Source: Aequorivita viscosa
GTDB lineage: Bacteria > Bacteroidota > Bacteroidia > Flavobacteriales > Flavobacteriaceae
DNA length: 64,000 nucleotides
NCBI RefSeq assembly: GCF_900106795.1
Contig: NZ_FNNS01000006.1
Coordinates: forward strand, 114,617-178,616
Direction of reading: 5' to 3'
Position 1 is the stretch's first letter. Each line of letters starts with the position of its first letter. The notes under the pieces are model-generated. The model had not been told where the DNA came from. It was given only the letters and a program-made list of their open reading frames with translations, and searched no databases. Shown in pieces: positions 38,085 through 46,354 of the stretch. Both the position numbers and the translations under genes were made by a program.

Positions 38085-39074
38085 TTAAACCAACTTCTTT
38101 TCTATTAAGTATTCAGCAATTTGAATTGCATTTGTCGCTGCGCCTTTCCGAAGGTTATCGCTTACAACCCACATATTTAGGGTATTCGGTTGCGTTTCAT
38201 CCCGTCGGAGTCGCCCTACAAATACTTCATCTTTCCCATGTGCATAAAAAGGCATAGGATACGTATTGGTGTCTGGATTGTCCTGCAGTTTAATTCCTGA
38301 GGTTTTATGTAGCATCATTCTAACTTCACTTAGGTCAAAATCATTTATAAACTCTACGTTTACGGCTTCGCTATGCCCACCTATGGTTGGGATTCGCACT
38401 GCGGTTGCCGTTACTGAAAAACTACGGTCATCAAATATTTTTTGAGGTTCGCGAGCTAATTTCATTTCTTCTTTAGTGTATCCGTTATCCTCAAAAACAT
38501 CACAATGCGGAAGTGCATTTTTGTGAATAGGATACGGGTAAGCCATTTCACCTTTTGTACCAACGATTTCATTTTCCAATTGCTGAACTGCTTTCACACC
38601 AGTACCAGAAACCGATTGGTAGGTTGAAACCACCACTCTTTTCATTTTATATTTTTTGTGAAGAGGCGCCAAAGCCATCACCAATTGAATTGTAGAGCAA
38701 TTTGGGTTGGCTATTATTTTATCATCTTCTGTTAGTAGATGCGCATTAATTTCGGGAACTATCAGTTTTTTATCGGGTTCCATTCGCCACGCGGAGGAAT
38801 TATCAATTACGGTTGTTCCAGCCTCGGCAAATTTAGGGGCCCATTTAAGAGAAGTAGCACCACCAGCAGAAAAAAGGGCTATATCGGGTTTTGCAGCCAC
38901 CGCTTCTTCTAAACCTATTACTTTAAAAGCTTTCCCTCTAAAAGAAATTTCCTTTCCTATAGATTTTTCTGAAGCTACTAATAACAATTCATCTACGGGA
39001 AAATTGCGTTCTTCCAAGACTTTTAACATTACTTCGCCAACCATTCCGGTGGCACCAATCAGTGCTAATTTCAT
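38085..39074 (-). CDS. asd: Aspartate-semialdehyde dehydrogenase
   Basis: 329 aa. It reduces aspartyl phosphate to the semialdehyde that feeds Lys, diaminopimelate, Met and Thr. GATGMVGEVML (NADP-binding) lies near residue 8, the catalytic Cys is in NPNCSTIQLVMAL (about 123-135), and the catalytic His is near the IGGHSEAVNVEF motif. An intact gene; its upstream region contains the left copy of the 70-bp direct repeat. Confidence 0.96.
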   Translation of the reverse strand: MKLALIGATGMVGEVMLKVLEERNFPVDELLLVASEKSIGKEISFRGKAFKVIGLEEAVAAKPDIALFSAGGATSLKWAPKFAEAGTTVIDNSSAWRMEPDKKLIVPEINAHLLTEDDKIIANPNCSTIQLVMALAPLHKKYKMKRVVVSTYQSVSGTGVKAVQQLENEIVGTKGEMAYPYPIHKNALPHCDVFEDNGYTKEEMKLAREPQKIFDDRSFSVTATAVRIPTIGGHSEAVNVEFINDFDLSEVRMMLHKTSGIKLQDNPDTNTYPMPFYAHGKDEVFVGRLRRDETQPNTLNMWVVSDNLRKGAATNAIQIAEYLIEKKLV

Positions 39075-39136
39075 ATGTAATCTTTTAATTAATCACTCTT
39101 TAAAACGAATTACTAAGTATTCGAATATTTTACATA

Positions 39137-39206
39137 AAACAAAATTACATCTTGCATTGCTGATATCCCTGAATTAACGCGAAAAAAGAACCCTTCAAAA
39201 CTGTTA
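39137..39206. repeat. Left copy of a 70-bp direct repeat bounding the toxin-antitoxin cassette
   Basis: Matches 40098-40167 at 68 of 70 positions. It carries one arm of a terminator hairpin (AACCCTTCAAAA) with its T-run on the minus strand, but the other arm is missing, cut at CTGTTA. Confidence 0.9.
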
Positions 39207-39280
39207 TGCCACATGTTCAAAAAACCGAGATACCACAAATTACCATAAAATGATTAAATTTGGAAGTAAAACTAATTGAG

Positions 39281-39541
39281 ATGAGTATTCAAACAATATC
39301 ACTAGATTTTCCAAATGACATTCTCCTGGCACTGAATGAATCAGAAACTGAATTGAAAAAGCGGATTAAACTGATGTTGGCCATCCATTTGTACAAACTT
39401 CAAAAACTCACAATTGGGAAAGCCGCTCAACTTTCAGGTTTGTCAAGACTCGAATTTGAAATAGAGCTTTCAAAAAACGAAATTCCCATTTCAAACCTGA
39501 CGGAAGAAGATGTTTTAAATGATTCGGAGAAGTTGACATAA
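39281..39541 (+). CDS. UPF0175 family antitoxin
   Basis: 86 aa from the ATG at 39281; an upstream TTG at 39260 adds seven unlikely residues. SIQTISLDFPNDILLALN opens the protein and KLTIGKAAQLSGLSRLEFEIEL is the helix-turn-helix-like UPF0175 core. The family commonly pairs with a PIN-domain toxin. Its TAA overlaps the toxin ATG (TAATG). It probably autoregulates the pair; this is inferred. Confidence 0.85.
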   Translation: MSIQTISLDFPNDILLALNESETELKKRIKLMLAIHLYKLQKLTIGKAAQLSGLSRLEFEIELSKNEIPISNLTEEDVLNDSEKLT

Positions 39542-40035
39542 TGAAAAACGGAATTGTAATTGCGGATGCAGGACCTATTTTTTCATTGGCAATTATTAAT
39601 GAATTGGAATTGTTGAATCATCTTTTTGATGAAGTTAAAATATCAAAAGCTGTTTGGGAAGAAATAAGTTTAGACAAAACTACCGGATTCTATGAGCAAA
39701 TAGAACTTTTCTTTAAACCAAAAATTGTCAATATCAAAGGCTTTAATGAACTCACTTTTGTTATGGATTATGGAGAATCAGAATCTGTGACTCTCTATAG
39801 AGAACTGGATGCCGACTTTCTACTTATTGATGATAAAAAAGCCCGAAACATCGCTGAGAATTTTAATATAAAATGTATCGGTACACTTGGAATTCTGTCA
39901 GTCGCAAAAAGCAAGGGAATTATTAAGGATCTTAAACCTATATTTGAAAAATTCCTGAAGCACAATCGATATTATTCCATAGAACTAATAAATTCGCTAT
40001 TGGAAAAGCATCACGAAACGAAAATAAATCAATAA
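39541..40035 (+). CDS. DUF3368 PIN-domain toxin
   Basis: 164 aa. The PIN-fold acidic residues are in VIADAGPIFSLA (Asp near residue 8), the YGESES region near residue 82, and LLIDDKKARNIAE (Asp pair near 101). The DUF3368 group is VapC-like and predicted to be an RNase that is held in check by its UPF0175 partner. One-base overlap with the antitoxin; both are on the strand opposite to the neighbouring genes. Confidence 0.85.
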   Translation: MKNGIVIADAGPIFSLAIINELELLNHLFDEVKISKAVWEEISLDKTTGFYEQIELFFKPKIVNIKGFNELTFVMDYGESESVTLYRELDADFLLIDDKKARNIAENFNIKCIGTLGILSVAKSKGIIKDLKPIFEKFLKHNRYYSIELINSLLEKHHETKINQ

Positions 40036-40097
40036 AGTATAGGATAGTATTAATGAAATAGCGGGTAAGTGAAAAGTCTCAAAAATACTTTCCTATT

Positions 40098-40167
40098 TAA
40101 ACAAAATTGCATCTTGCATTGCTGCTATCCCTGAATTAACGCGAAAAAAGAACCCTTCAAAACTGTT
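40098..40167. repeat. Right copy of the 70-bp direct repeat
   Basis: Differs from the left copy at two positions (G for A near position 11, C for A near position 27). Here the terminator hairpin is complete, extending to 40186. Confidence 0.9.
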
Positions 40168-40187
40168 AGCGGTTATTTTGAAGGGTT
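40141..40187 (-). terminator. Terminator of the amidase gene
   Basis: AACCCTTCAAAA (40150-40161) pairs with TTTTGAAGGGTT (40175-40186). Read on the minus strand, the hairpin is followed by TTCTTTTTTC. Confidence 0.85.
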
Positions 40188-40234
40188 TAGAGTTAAACTA
40201 GTGGTGTAGCGGATTGTCCTTTGAAACTAAGGAT

Positions 40235-40825
40235 TTACTTTAATACATTATATATAGCTTCAGCAATTCTATGCTGTCCATATTCTGAAGTTAACAAATA
40301 TCTATTTCCAGGATTGCTGAGATAACCTAATTCAAGGGTAACTGATGCCCTATTTACATTTTTTAGAATATAGAAATTAGACTCCTTTATTCCATTGCTC
40401 GTAAACTCCTTAGACAGTGAGGTTTCAATTCTTTCAGCCAATTCTAATGATTCTAGGTTTTTAGTATTTTGAGGACTTACAAAAAGATCGAATCCATTAA
40501 CACGAGTATTGGGATCTGCATTAATATGAAGCGAAATAACAAAATCTGGATTTAAGGATTTGATGTAATCCACTCTATCTTTAAGTGATAAAGAAACATC
40601 CGACTCTCTTGTTAAAATGATTTTAAACTCAGCATTGGCAGTTAGAGCTTGAATTTTCTGTGCGATTTCTAAAACTAAATCTTTTTCAAAAACGCCCTCT
40701 ACCTCAACGCCATTATCTTTTCCGCCGTGCCCTAAGTCAATAACTATAATTTTTTCACCCGCATACGAAAATGAGAATGTGAAGAGCAATAATGTTAAAC
40801 CGAAAATTTTTAAATAGTGTATCAT
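40235..40825 (-). CDS. N-acetylmuramoyl-L-alanine amidase (Amidase_3)
   Basis: 196 aa from the ATG at 40825. Signal peptide about 1-22 (FTFSFSYAG). Zinc ligands and catalytic residues are His in DLGHGGKDNG, Glu in VEGVFEKDL, His in SLHINADP and Glu in LELGYLSN. It cuts the amide between MurNAc and the stem peptide. It is a minimal catalytic form without added binding domains. Confidence 0.93.
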   Translation of the reverse strand: MIHYLKIFGLTLLLFTFSFSYAGEKIIVIDLGHGGKDNGVEVEGVFEKDLVLEIAQKIQALTANAEFKIILTRESDVSLSLKDRVDYIKSLNPDFVISLHINADPNTRVNGFDLFVSPQNTKNLESLELAERIETSLSKEFTSNGIKESNFYILKNVNRASVTLELGYLSNPGNRYLLTSEYGQHRIAEAIYNVLK

Positions 40826-40873
40826 AGGTGTATTTAATAAACTGCTCAATAAAAGTAATTGATTTTCAATTAA

Positions 40874-40911
40874 ATAAAAAACCCTCTTTCATATAAATTG
40901 AAAGAAGGTTT
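40874..40911 (-). terminator. Terminator of mscL
   Basis: AACCCTCTTTC (40880-40890) pairs with GAAAGAAGGTT (40900-40910) with one mismatch, and a T-run follows on the minus strand. Confidence 0.8.
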
Positions 40912-40966
40912 AGGATTATAGTATAAACAGCGTTAATACTGTATTATATTAACTAAGTTAAAAAAA

Positions 40967-41377
40967 TTATTTTTTCCTGAGTTCATCACGAATTTCCATC
41001 AAGATATCTTTTTCGGATGGCCCTGGATCTGGAGCGGGAGCCGCTTCTTTTTTCTTACGTACTTTAGAATATCCTTTAACTATTATAAACAATACAAAAC
41101 CAACAATTACAAGGTTTATAATAGAGTTAACCCATTGTCCCCACATTATAGCGTTTTCAGGTTTTGTTACTTCGCCATCGGCATCGACTACGGCTTCATC
41201 TAAAACAAGTTTAAGATCGGCAAAATCCATTCCTCCAGTAAAATGACCTACAACTGGCATAACCATATCGTTAGTAAATCCTTTGACTACTAGACTAACA
41301 GCTCCAGCCAAAATTACAGCAACGGCAAGATCTATAACGTTGCCAGTCATAATAAAATCTCTAAATTCTTTTAACAT
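40967..41377 (-). CDS. mscL: Large-conductance mechanosensitive channel MscL
   Basis: 136 aa. LKEFRDFIMTGNVIDLAVAVILAGAVSLVVKGFTNDMVMPVVG is the N-terminal helix and TM1, seen in two halves. The second helix is INLVIVGFVLFIIVKG and the C-terminal helical bundle ends in DILMEIRDELRKK. It opens at high membrane tension to release solutes during hypo-osmotic shock. Confidence 0.96.
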   Translation of the reverse strand: MLKEFRDFIMTGNVIDLAVAVILAGAVSLVVKGFTNDMVMPVVGHFTGGMDFADLKLVLDEAVVDADGEVTKPENAIMWGQWVNSIINLVIVGFVLFIIVKGYSKVRKKKEAAPAPDPGPSEKDILMEIRDELRKK

Positions 41378-41460
41378 ATTATTTGGTTTTAGGGGTTATA
41401 ATTTAGCAAAACTACGGGAAAATAATTAAATCACTAATGTGAATCTAAAAACAGAATGCT

Positions 41461-42570
41461 CTATTTTCTACACACAACCCTTTTAACTCGTTGAGAAATA
41501 GCGGTAATCAATTCATACGAAATAGAATTAATTGCGGCAGACAATTCATCAGCTTTAGCAGAGGGACCAAAAACTATGGCTTCATCGCCTTCTTCACATT
41601 CAATATGAGTTACATCGACCATAATCATATCCATACAGACATTTCCTAAAATTGGAGCTTTTTTGTCATTAATAGTCACCCAACCTTTTCCTTTCCCGTA
41701 AGATCGTGGGATTCCGTCGGCATGACCAATAGGCAGTGTAGCCGATCGGGTTGGTTTTGATGCAAAAAAACCTCGGTTATAACCAACACTCTCTCCTTCT
41801 GCCACATTATGAATTTGGGAAATAATGGTTTTTAGCGTGCCAATCGGCTTCAGGTGTTTATTGTGTTCTTTATCATTTCCAAAGCCATAAAGTCCTATTC
41901 CCGAACGCACCATATCAAAATGGGCTTCGGGATAATTTAAAATGCCCGAAGTATTTGAACAGTGAAGCAACGGTTTATATCCTATTTGGGAAGTCAATTG
42001 TTCAGATATTTTTCTAAAACTATTTATTTGTCCCACAGAAAAATCTTTTTCACTTAAATCTTCACTCGCGGCCAAGTGTGAAAAAGCTGATTTCACTTTA
42101 ACACTGTTGGTTTTTGATAGCATTTCAGCAATAAAAGGAATCTCGTTTATCTCAAAGCCCAATCGGTTTAACCCAGTATCAAACTTTAGATGAATAGGGT
42201 AGTCAATTTGATTTTTCGATTCGGCAACAGCTATAAACTCTTTTAATATTTTCTTTGAATAGATACTGGGTTCTAAACAACGATTCACAGTTTCTTCAAA
42301 ATTGGCTGGCACTGGATGAAGAACCAAAATTGGGGTTTTAATTTGAGCATCTCGCAATGCCACTCCTTCTGTCGTATATGCAACCGCAAAATAATCTACA
42401 TTTAGAGTTTCTAATTCTTTTGCAATAGCGACCGAATCGCTTCCATATGCGAAAGCTTTAACTACAGCCAATAGTTTTGTAGCTGGGGAGATTTTGGAAA
42501 TTATGTATTTGTAATTATTATCAAGAGCATTTAAGTCTAGCTCCAATATAGTGTCGGTGGCTTTAGGCAT
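41461..42570 (-). CDS. alr: Alanine racemase
   Basis: 369 aa. It makes D-alanine for peptidoglycan. The PLP lysine is in LLAVVKAFAYGSDS (about 34-47; the common motif is VVKANAYG), the second catalytic Tyr lies in the GESVGYNRGFFASKPTR region, and the dimer interface holds GNVCMDMIMVDVT. Full length and intact. It has 54 bp to tdk on the same strand. Confidence 0.94.
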   Translation of the reverse strand: MPKATDTILELDLNALDNNYKYIISKISPATKLLAVVKAFAYGSDSVAIAKELETLNVDYFAVAYTTEGVALRDAQIKTPILVLHPVPANFEETVNRCLEPSIYSKKILKEFIAVAESKNQIDYPIHLKFDTGLNRLGFEINEIPFIAEMLSKTNSVKVKSAFSHLAASEDLSEKDFSVGQINSFRKISEQLTSQIGYKPLLHCSNTSGILNYPEAHFDMVRSGIGLYGFGNDKEHNKHLKPIGTLKTIISQIHNVAEGESVGYNRGFFASKPTRSATLPIGHADGIPRSYGKGKGWVTINDKKAPILGNVCMDMIMVDVTHIECEEGDEAIVFGPSAKADELSAAINSISYELITAISQRVKRVVCRK

Positions 42571-42624
42571 TTAAAAGTGGGGTCTTTAATTTCAATTAAT
42601 TCTATGGATCAATAAATTAATCGC

Positions 42625-43305
42625 TCAAGTGGAAGGACTATCTTGAATGTCTGTTTTTTCAGGAGTATTAGATTCAGAATTAGAAAAAAGATTCTCGGTT
42701 CCTTTTTTTTCTTGCTTTGCAGTTTTGTCTCGCATAGAAGCTTTAAAAAATGCTGCTCGGCTTAATGGTTCATATTCTTCAGTTTCACCTAGAAGCACAA
42801 GAGCTTCACTTTTCGCTTTTCGATAACTATAATGCGCGAGATTGCCGGTACGGGTACAAACAGCGTGAACTTTAGTTACATACTCGGCAGTTGCCATTAA
42901 AGCAGGCATAGGTCCAAAGGGATTGCCTTTAAAATCCATATCCAACCCAGCAACAATCACCCGGACGCCACGATTGGCAAGGTCATTACAAACCTTTACA
43001 ATTTCGTCATCAAAAAACTGAGCTTCGTCAATACCCACAACATCACAGCCATCAGCAAAAATAGGGATGTTCGCTGCTGCTGGCACAGGAGTAGAACGAA
43101 TTTGATTACGATCGTGGCTAGTCACGGCATCTTCGGCGTAGCGAGTATCTACGGAGGGAGTGAAAATCTCAACTCTCTGACGCGCAAATTGAGCGCGCTT
43201 AAGTCTTCTGATTAGTTCTTCTGTTTTTCCTGAAAACATAGAACCACAGATAACCTCAATCCAACCAAATTGTTCTTTCTGATTTACGGTATTTTCGAGA
43301 AACAT
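42625..43305 (-). CDS. tdk: Thymidine kinase
   Basis: 226 aa. The P-loop [18 protein letters not shown] (about 22-39), the DEAQFF motif and the lasso loop region with [14 protein letters not shown] identify a type II thymidine kinase of the salvage pathway. A non-conserved Ser/Thr/Glu-rich tail (about 195-226) extends it beyond the usual 190-200 aa. Confidence 0.94.
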   Translation of the reverse strand: MFLENTVNQKEQFGWIEVICGSMFSGKTEELIRRLKRAQFARQRVEIFTPSVDTRYAEDAVTSHDRNQIRSTPVPAAANIPIFADGCDVVGIDEAQFFDDEIVKVCNDLANRGVRVIVAGLDMDFKGNPFGPMPALMATAEYVTKVHAVCTRTGNLAHYSYRKAKSEALVLLGETEEYEPLSRAAFFKASMRDKTAKQEKKGTENLFSNSESNTPEKTDIQDSPST

Positions 43306-43573
43306 AGTTTAAATTTACGCGAAACATTCAGCATCACATTATTTCTAAATGAATGTTCAACTTGAGAATTGTTTGCAACTGACACATAACAAAACGTTTA
43401 CGCAGGAAAACAAAAAAAGTTGACGTTTACATAAAGGATGCGTAAATTTATAAAAACAAAATAGAATTTCAGTTTAATTTAAAAAGATATGGAATGCCCT
43501 TTACGTTATTAAATTTTGAACAAAAATTTTATAACGCAGACCTTATTTCTTATAAGATAAATATTCAGTCAAA

Positions 43574-44401
43574 ATGAAAAAGAAACTCCGTGAGCACTTG
43601 ATAATGCTAGCAAATCAGATTTTAGAAAAAGAAAGAACGTTCGAAACCTCCTCAATGAGAAAATTGGTGATAGAACTTCACGAAAAACTGACAGTGCTTG
43701 AATATCTCGAAAATCAACTTGAAGATATTCCCGAAGTAGGACATAAAGAATCACTTGATTCAAAAAGCTTTCGCGAAGAAAATTGGTTTACCGAGCCCGA
43801 ACCTGTTCCACAACCAGAACATAAGGAGGACCTTATAGAGCCTTTAATGGAAAAAATAAAGGATATTGTGGCACAAATGCCTGAAGAAAGTGAACGTATT
43901 GATGGATTGTTGGACGAAATGCTTCCTAAAAGCAATAAACAAACTGCAGTAGAAGAGAAAGTTGAAGAACCAGCAGCTGAGCCTATTGAGAAGAAAGTTG
44001 AGGAGAAAAAATTCACGAAAAATGATTTAGAAGAATTTGCCGCAAATTATCAAACAACGCCCGAATTTGAACGAAAGCAAGTTCAACAACACACCCCACC
44101 TCCTACCGGGACAAAGACGCCGAGTAGTAATTTTACTGATACCCGAAAAAAATCTTTAAACGATACCTTAAACAAAGGACTAAATATTGGTCTAAATGAT
44201 CGTTTGGCATTTATAAAACACCTTTTTGAAGGGCAAACTGAGGATTACACTCGGGTACTTTCTCAAATTAACACCTTGGATAACTACGAAGAAGCACATA
44301 GTTTCATTAACCAAAAAGTAAAACCAGATTATAATAATTGGGAAAATAAAGAGGAATATAGTAATCGTTTTATGGCTATTATAGAAAGAAGTTTTAATTG
44401 A
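43574..44401 (+). CDS. Conserved flavobacterial protein, unknown function
   Basis: 275 aa with three visible parts. Residues 1-60 are helical (RTFETSSMRKLVIELHEKLTVLEYLE). Residues 70-195 are low-complexity and rich in Pro, Glu and Lys, probably disordered. Residues 200-275 form a compact domain (LNDRLAFIKHLFEGQTEDY, AHSFINQKVKPDYNNW). There is no signal peptide, so it is cytoplasmic. It lies just upstream of rsmI, 20 bp away. I do not recognise a named family. Confidence 0.75.
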   Translation: MKKKLREHLIMLANQILEKERTFETSSMRKLVIELHEKLTVLEYLENQLEDIPEVGHKESLDSKSFREENWFTEPEPVPQPEHKEDLIEPLMEKIKDIVAQMPEESERIDGLLDEMLPKSNKQTAVEEKVEEPAAEPIEKKVEEKKFTKNDLEEFAANYQTTPEFERKQVQQHTPPPTGTKTPSSNFTDTRKKSLNDTLNKGLNIGLNDRLAFIKHLFEGQTEDYTRVLSQINTLDNYEEAHSFINQKVKPDYNNWENKEEYSNRFMAIIERSFN

Positions 44402-44421
44402 TAATATCCGTAAACTAATTT

Positions 44422-45093
44422 ATGGGAAAACTATATTTGGTACCCACGCCCATTGGTAATTTAAAAGACATGACTTTCCGCGCCATCGAAGTGTTGAAGG
44501 AAGTAGATTTAATACTTGCTGAAGACACTCGAACCAGCGGGAAATTGCTAAAACATTACGACATATCCACACAAATGCATTCCCACCATATGCACAATGA
44601 GCACAGGACAGTTGAGGGTATTGTAAAGCGAATTCAGGGAGGCGACAATATTGCACTTATCAGCGATGCGGGAACTCCTGCAATAAGCGATCCTGGATTT
44701 TTACTTACACGCGCCTGCGTGGAAGCAGGAATTGAAGTTGATTGTTTACCTGGTGCTACGGCTTTTGTCCCAGCATTAGTAAACAGTGGCTTCCCCAATG
44801 ACAAATTTATTTTTGAAGGATTTCTTCCCGTAAAAAAAGGACGACAAACAAGGTTTGAGCTTTTAGCTGAAGAGACCCGAACTATGATTTTTTACGAATC
44901 ACCGCATAAGCTACTTAAAACCCTGGCTCAGTTTATTGAATATTTTGGGGCTGATAGACAAGTTTCTGTTTCGCGTGAAATATCAAAACTTCACGAAGAA
45001 ACTGTTCGCGGAACTGCTGAAGAAGTTTTAAAGCATTTTGAAAATAAGCCACCCAAGGGGGAGATTGTGATTGTAGTTGCTGGGAAGAAGTAG
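44422..45093 (+). CDS. rsmI: 16S rRNA (cytidine1402-2'-O)-methyltransferase
   Basis: 223 aa. KLYLVPTPIGNLKDMTFRA, AEDTRTSGKLL, ALISDAGTPAISDPG and GCATAFVPAL-like CLPGATAFVPALV are the tetrapyrrole-methylase-type SAM motifs of RsmI. FYESPHKL and the C-terminal KGEIVIVVAGK complete the family. It methylates the 2'-OH of C1402 in 16S rRNA. Confidence 0.95.
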   Translation: MGKLYLVPTPIGNLKDMTFRAIEVLKEVDLILAEDTRTSGKLLKHYDISTQMHSHHMHNEHRTVEGIVKRIQGGDNIALISDAGTPAISDPGFLLTRACVEAGIEVDCLPGATAFVPALVNSGFPNDKFIFEGFLPVKKGRQTRFELLAEETRTMIFYESPHKLLKTLAQFIEYFGADRQVSVSREISKLHEETVRGTAEEVLKHFENKPPKGEIVIVVAGKK

Positions 45094-45243
45094 AAATTCA
45101 CTTTTCAATATTTAGAAATCTAAAATCGTAAGTCGTGAATCTAAAATCATAAATCACCCATGTTTCCCTTTATTCCACCCGTGCTTTCCGAGATACTGCT
45201 CACCGCTTTCTACAGCGCCTTCATTTTAACAACGCAACGGAAA

Positions 45244-45287
45244 GTTTTAAAAAAACAAGAAGAAAAAATTTCTTGATTTTTTAAAAC
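45244..45287. repeat. Hairpin in repeat unit 1
   Basis: 18-bp arms with one mismatch and an 8-nt loop; the counterpart in unit 2 is perfect. Confidence 0.85.
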
Positions 45288-45398
45288 AACCACCATAATC
45301 CATGGGAACTGAATATGTTTCCCTTTATTCCATCCGTGCTTTCCGAGATACTGCTCACCGCTTTCTACAGCACCCTCTTTTTAACAACGCAACGGAAA

Positions 45399-45442
45399 GT
45401 TTTAAAAAATCAAGAAGAAAAAATTTCTTGATTTTTTAAAAC
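45399..45442. repeat. Hairpin in repeat unit 2
   Basis: Perfect 18-bp arms (45399-45416 and 45425-45442) with an 8-nt loop. The TGA of the AhpD-like gene (45410-45412) lies inside the left arm, and the T-rich arm can act as a terminator on either strand. Confidence 0.85.
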
Positions 45443-46054
45443 AACCACCATAATCCATGGGAACTGAATATGTTTCCCTTTATTCCACCCGTGCTTTCCG
45501 AGATACTGCTCACCGCTTTCTACAGCACCTTCTTCAATTGAGGTTCCCATGGAGTCGTTCCATCGGTTTAAGTAACCGAAGAGTGAAATAACGCCGAGCA
45601 TTTCCACAATCTCACCCTCATTCCAGTATTTGTAAAGTCTTTGTTTTATTTCATCATCAACAGCATTTGGCACCTGGCTGGCTGCCAGAGAAAAATCAAG
45701 TGCAGCGCGCTCGGCGTCCGAAAATGCTGGATGCGTGCGGTATTCCCAGATATTGTCGAGTTGCTCCTGCTCTGCTCCGTAGCGTTCTGCCGCGCGAATT
45801 GCGTGGGCTTGGCAATAACGACACCCAGTAGCATTACTACTTACCCAAGCAATCATTCTTTTTAAGGCTGAAGTAACACGACCTTCATTTGCCATAACGG
45901 CTTTATTGAGATTGATAAACGCCTTACTTATGGCTGGGCGATGCTGCATTGTGAGCACACTATTTGGACAAAAACCAAGTGTTTCGTTGAAAAATTCGGC
46001 TAGTTGTTTGGTGTCTGCGTCGTGGTTTGGGGACAGTGGAGTTACTAATGGCAT
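45410..46054 (-). CDS. AhpD-like/carboxymuconolactone decarboxylase family protein with a rewritten C-terminus
   Basis: 214 aa. The core motif CRYCQAHAIRAAERYG (CxxC plus His, about 77-92) is that of peroxidase-related AhpD enzymes, which use a redox-active Cys pair. The body is full length. The end is odd: after GWNKGKH, 15 residues (IQFPWIMVVVLKNQE, then IFSS) come from the spacer of the tandem repeat. In the leftmost repeat copy the same reading ends KGKHG then TGA, which is the likely ancestral end. The enzyme core is untouched, so activity may remain. Confidence 0.85.
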   Translation of the reverse strand: MPLVTPLSPNHDADTKQLAEFFNETLGFCPNSVLTMQHRPAISKAFINLNKAVMANEGRVTSALKRMIAWVSSNATGCRYCQAHAIRAAERYGAEQEQLDNIWEYRTHPAFSDAERAALDFSLAASQVPNAVDDEIKQRLYKYWNEGEIVEMLGVISLFGYLNRWNDSMGTSIEEGAVESGEQYLGKHGWNKGKHIQFPWIMVVVLKNQEIFSS

Positions 46055-46145
46055 CGGTGATTTTAAATTATTTTACCCGAAGATAGGAATTACCAATGGC
46101 AAATACCAAAAGACAAGCACCAAATTCCAAAAATGCATTTAAATG

Positions 46146-46163
46146 TTCAGCAATCTAAACACA
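46146..46163. repeat. Left 18-bp repeat flanking the ATPase gene
   Basis: An 18-mer that recurs exactly at 47665-47682. Both lie in A-rich intergenic sequence with further similar fragments around them (motifs like CCAAATTCC and AAATACCAA). Confidence 0.7.
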
Positions 46164-46213
46164 AACTACTGAAAATATCAGCTCATTTTGTAAAACATCT
46201 AGAGAGCAAGCTA

Positions 46214-46254
46214 TCCGCGGGAATATTGACATTGTGATTACTGGGAAGAAATGA
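46214..46254 (+). pseudogene. Possible remnant of an rsmI 3' end
   Basis: Translates in one frame to DIVITGKK and stop, like the rsmI ending EIVIVVAGKK and stop at 45062-45093. Only about 30 bp are shared, so this is tentative. Confidence 0.3.
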
Positions 46255-46301
46255 TTTGACCACCATATATGTTTTCGGTCAAAAACAATATTAATTCTTT
46301 T

Positions 46302-46336
46302 TTGTTTTTCAATAAAAACAATTTTTAATATATTTG
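46302..46336 (+). promoter_or_regulatory. Candidate promoter of the ATPase gene
   Basis: TTG (46302-46304), 24 nt, TATATTTG (46329-46336). A 6-bp dyad TTGTTC/GAACAA (46335-46351) overlaps the start region of transcription and could be an operator. Confidence 0.4.
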
Positions 46337-46354
46337 TTCTTCACGAACAACAAT

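Larger units (their letters stand above)
39207..40097. mobile_element. Toxin-antitoxin cassette inserted in a terminator
   Basis: 891 bp carrying the two genes below, bounded by a 70-bp direct repeat. No transposase or integrase is inside. The intact terminator hairpin at the right shows the insertion point lay in its loop. Confidence 0.6.
45160..45532. repeat. 155-bp tandem repeat, 2.4 copies
   Basis: Units at 45160-45314, 45315-45469 and a partial one at 45470-45532, with few differences. Each full unit is the 3' end of the AhpD-like gene plus about 95 bp containing a long hairpin. The leftmost copy keeps the gene's presumed original ending. Confidence 0.92.

Noticed and set aside
39196..40186. 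Reading the repeats around the toxin-antitoxin pair as integron attC sites
   Set aside because: Both end at GTTA, but the sequences after it do not fit GTTRRRY and no matching inverted partner core stands at the other end.
45100..45160. Repeated short motifs (CTAAAATC, TAAATC) after rsmI
   Set aside because: Typical intergenic low-complexity sequence of this phylum with no fixed unit.
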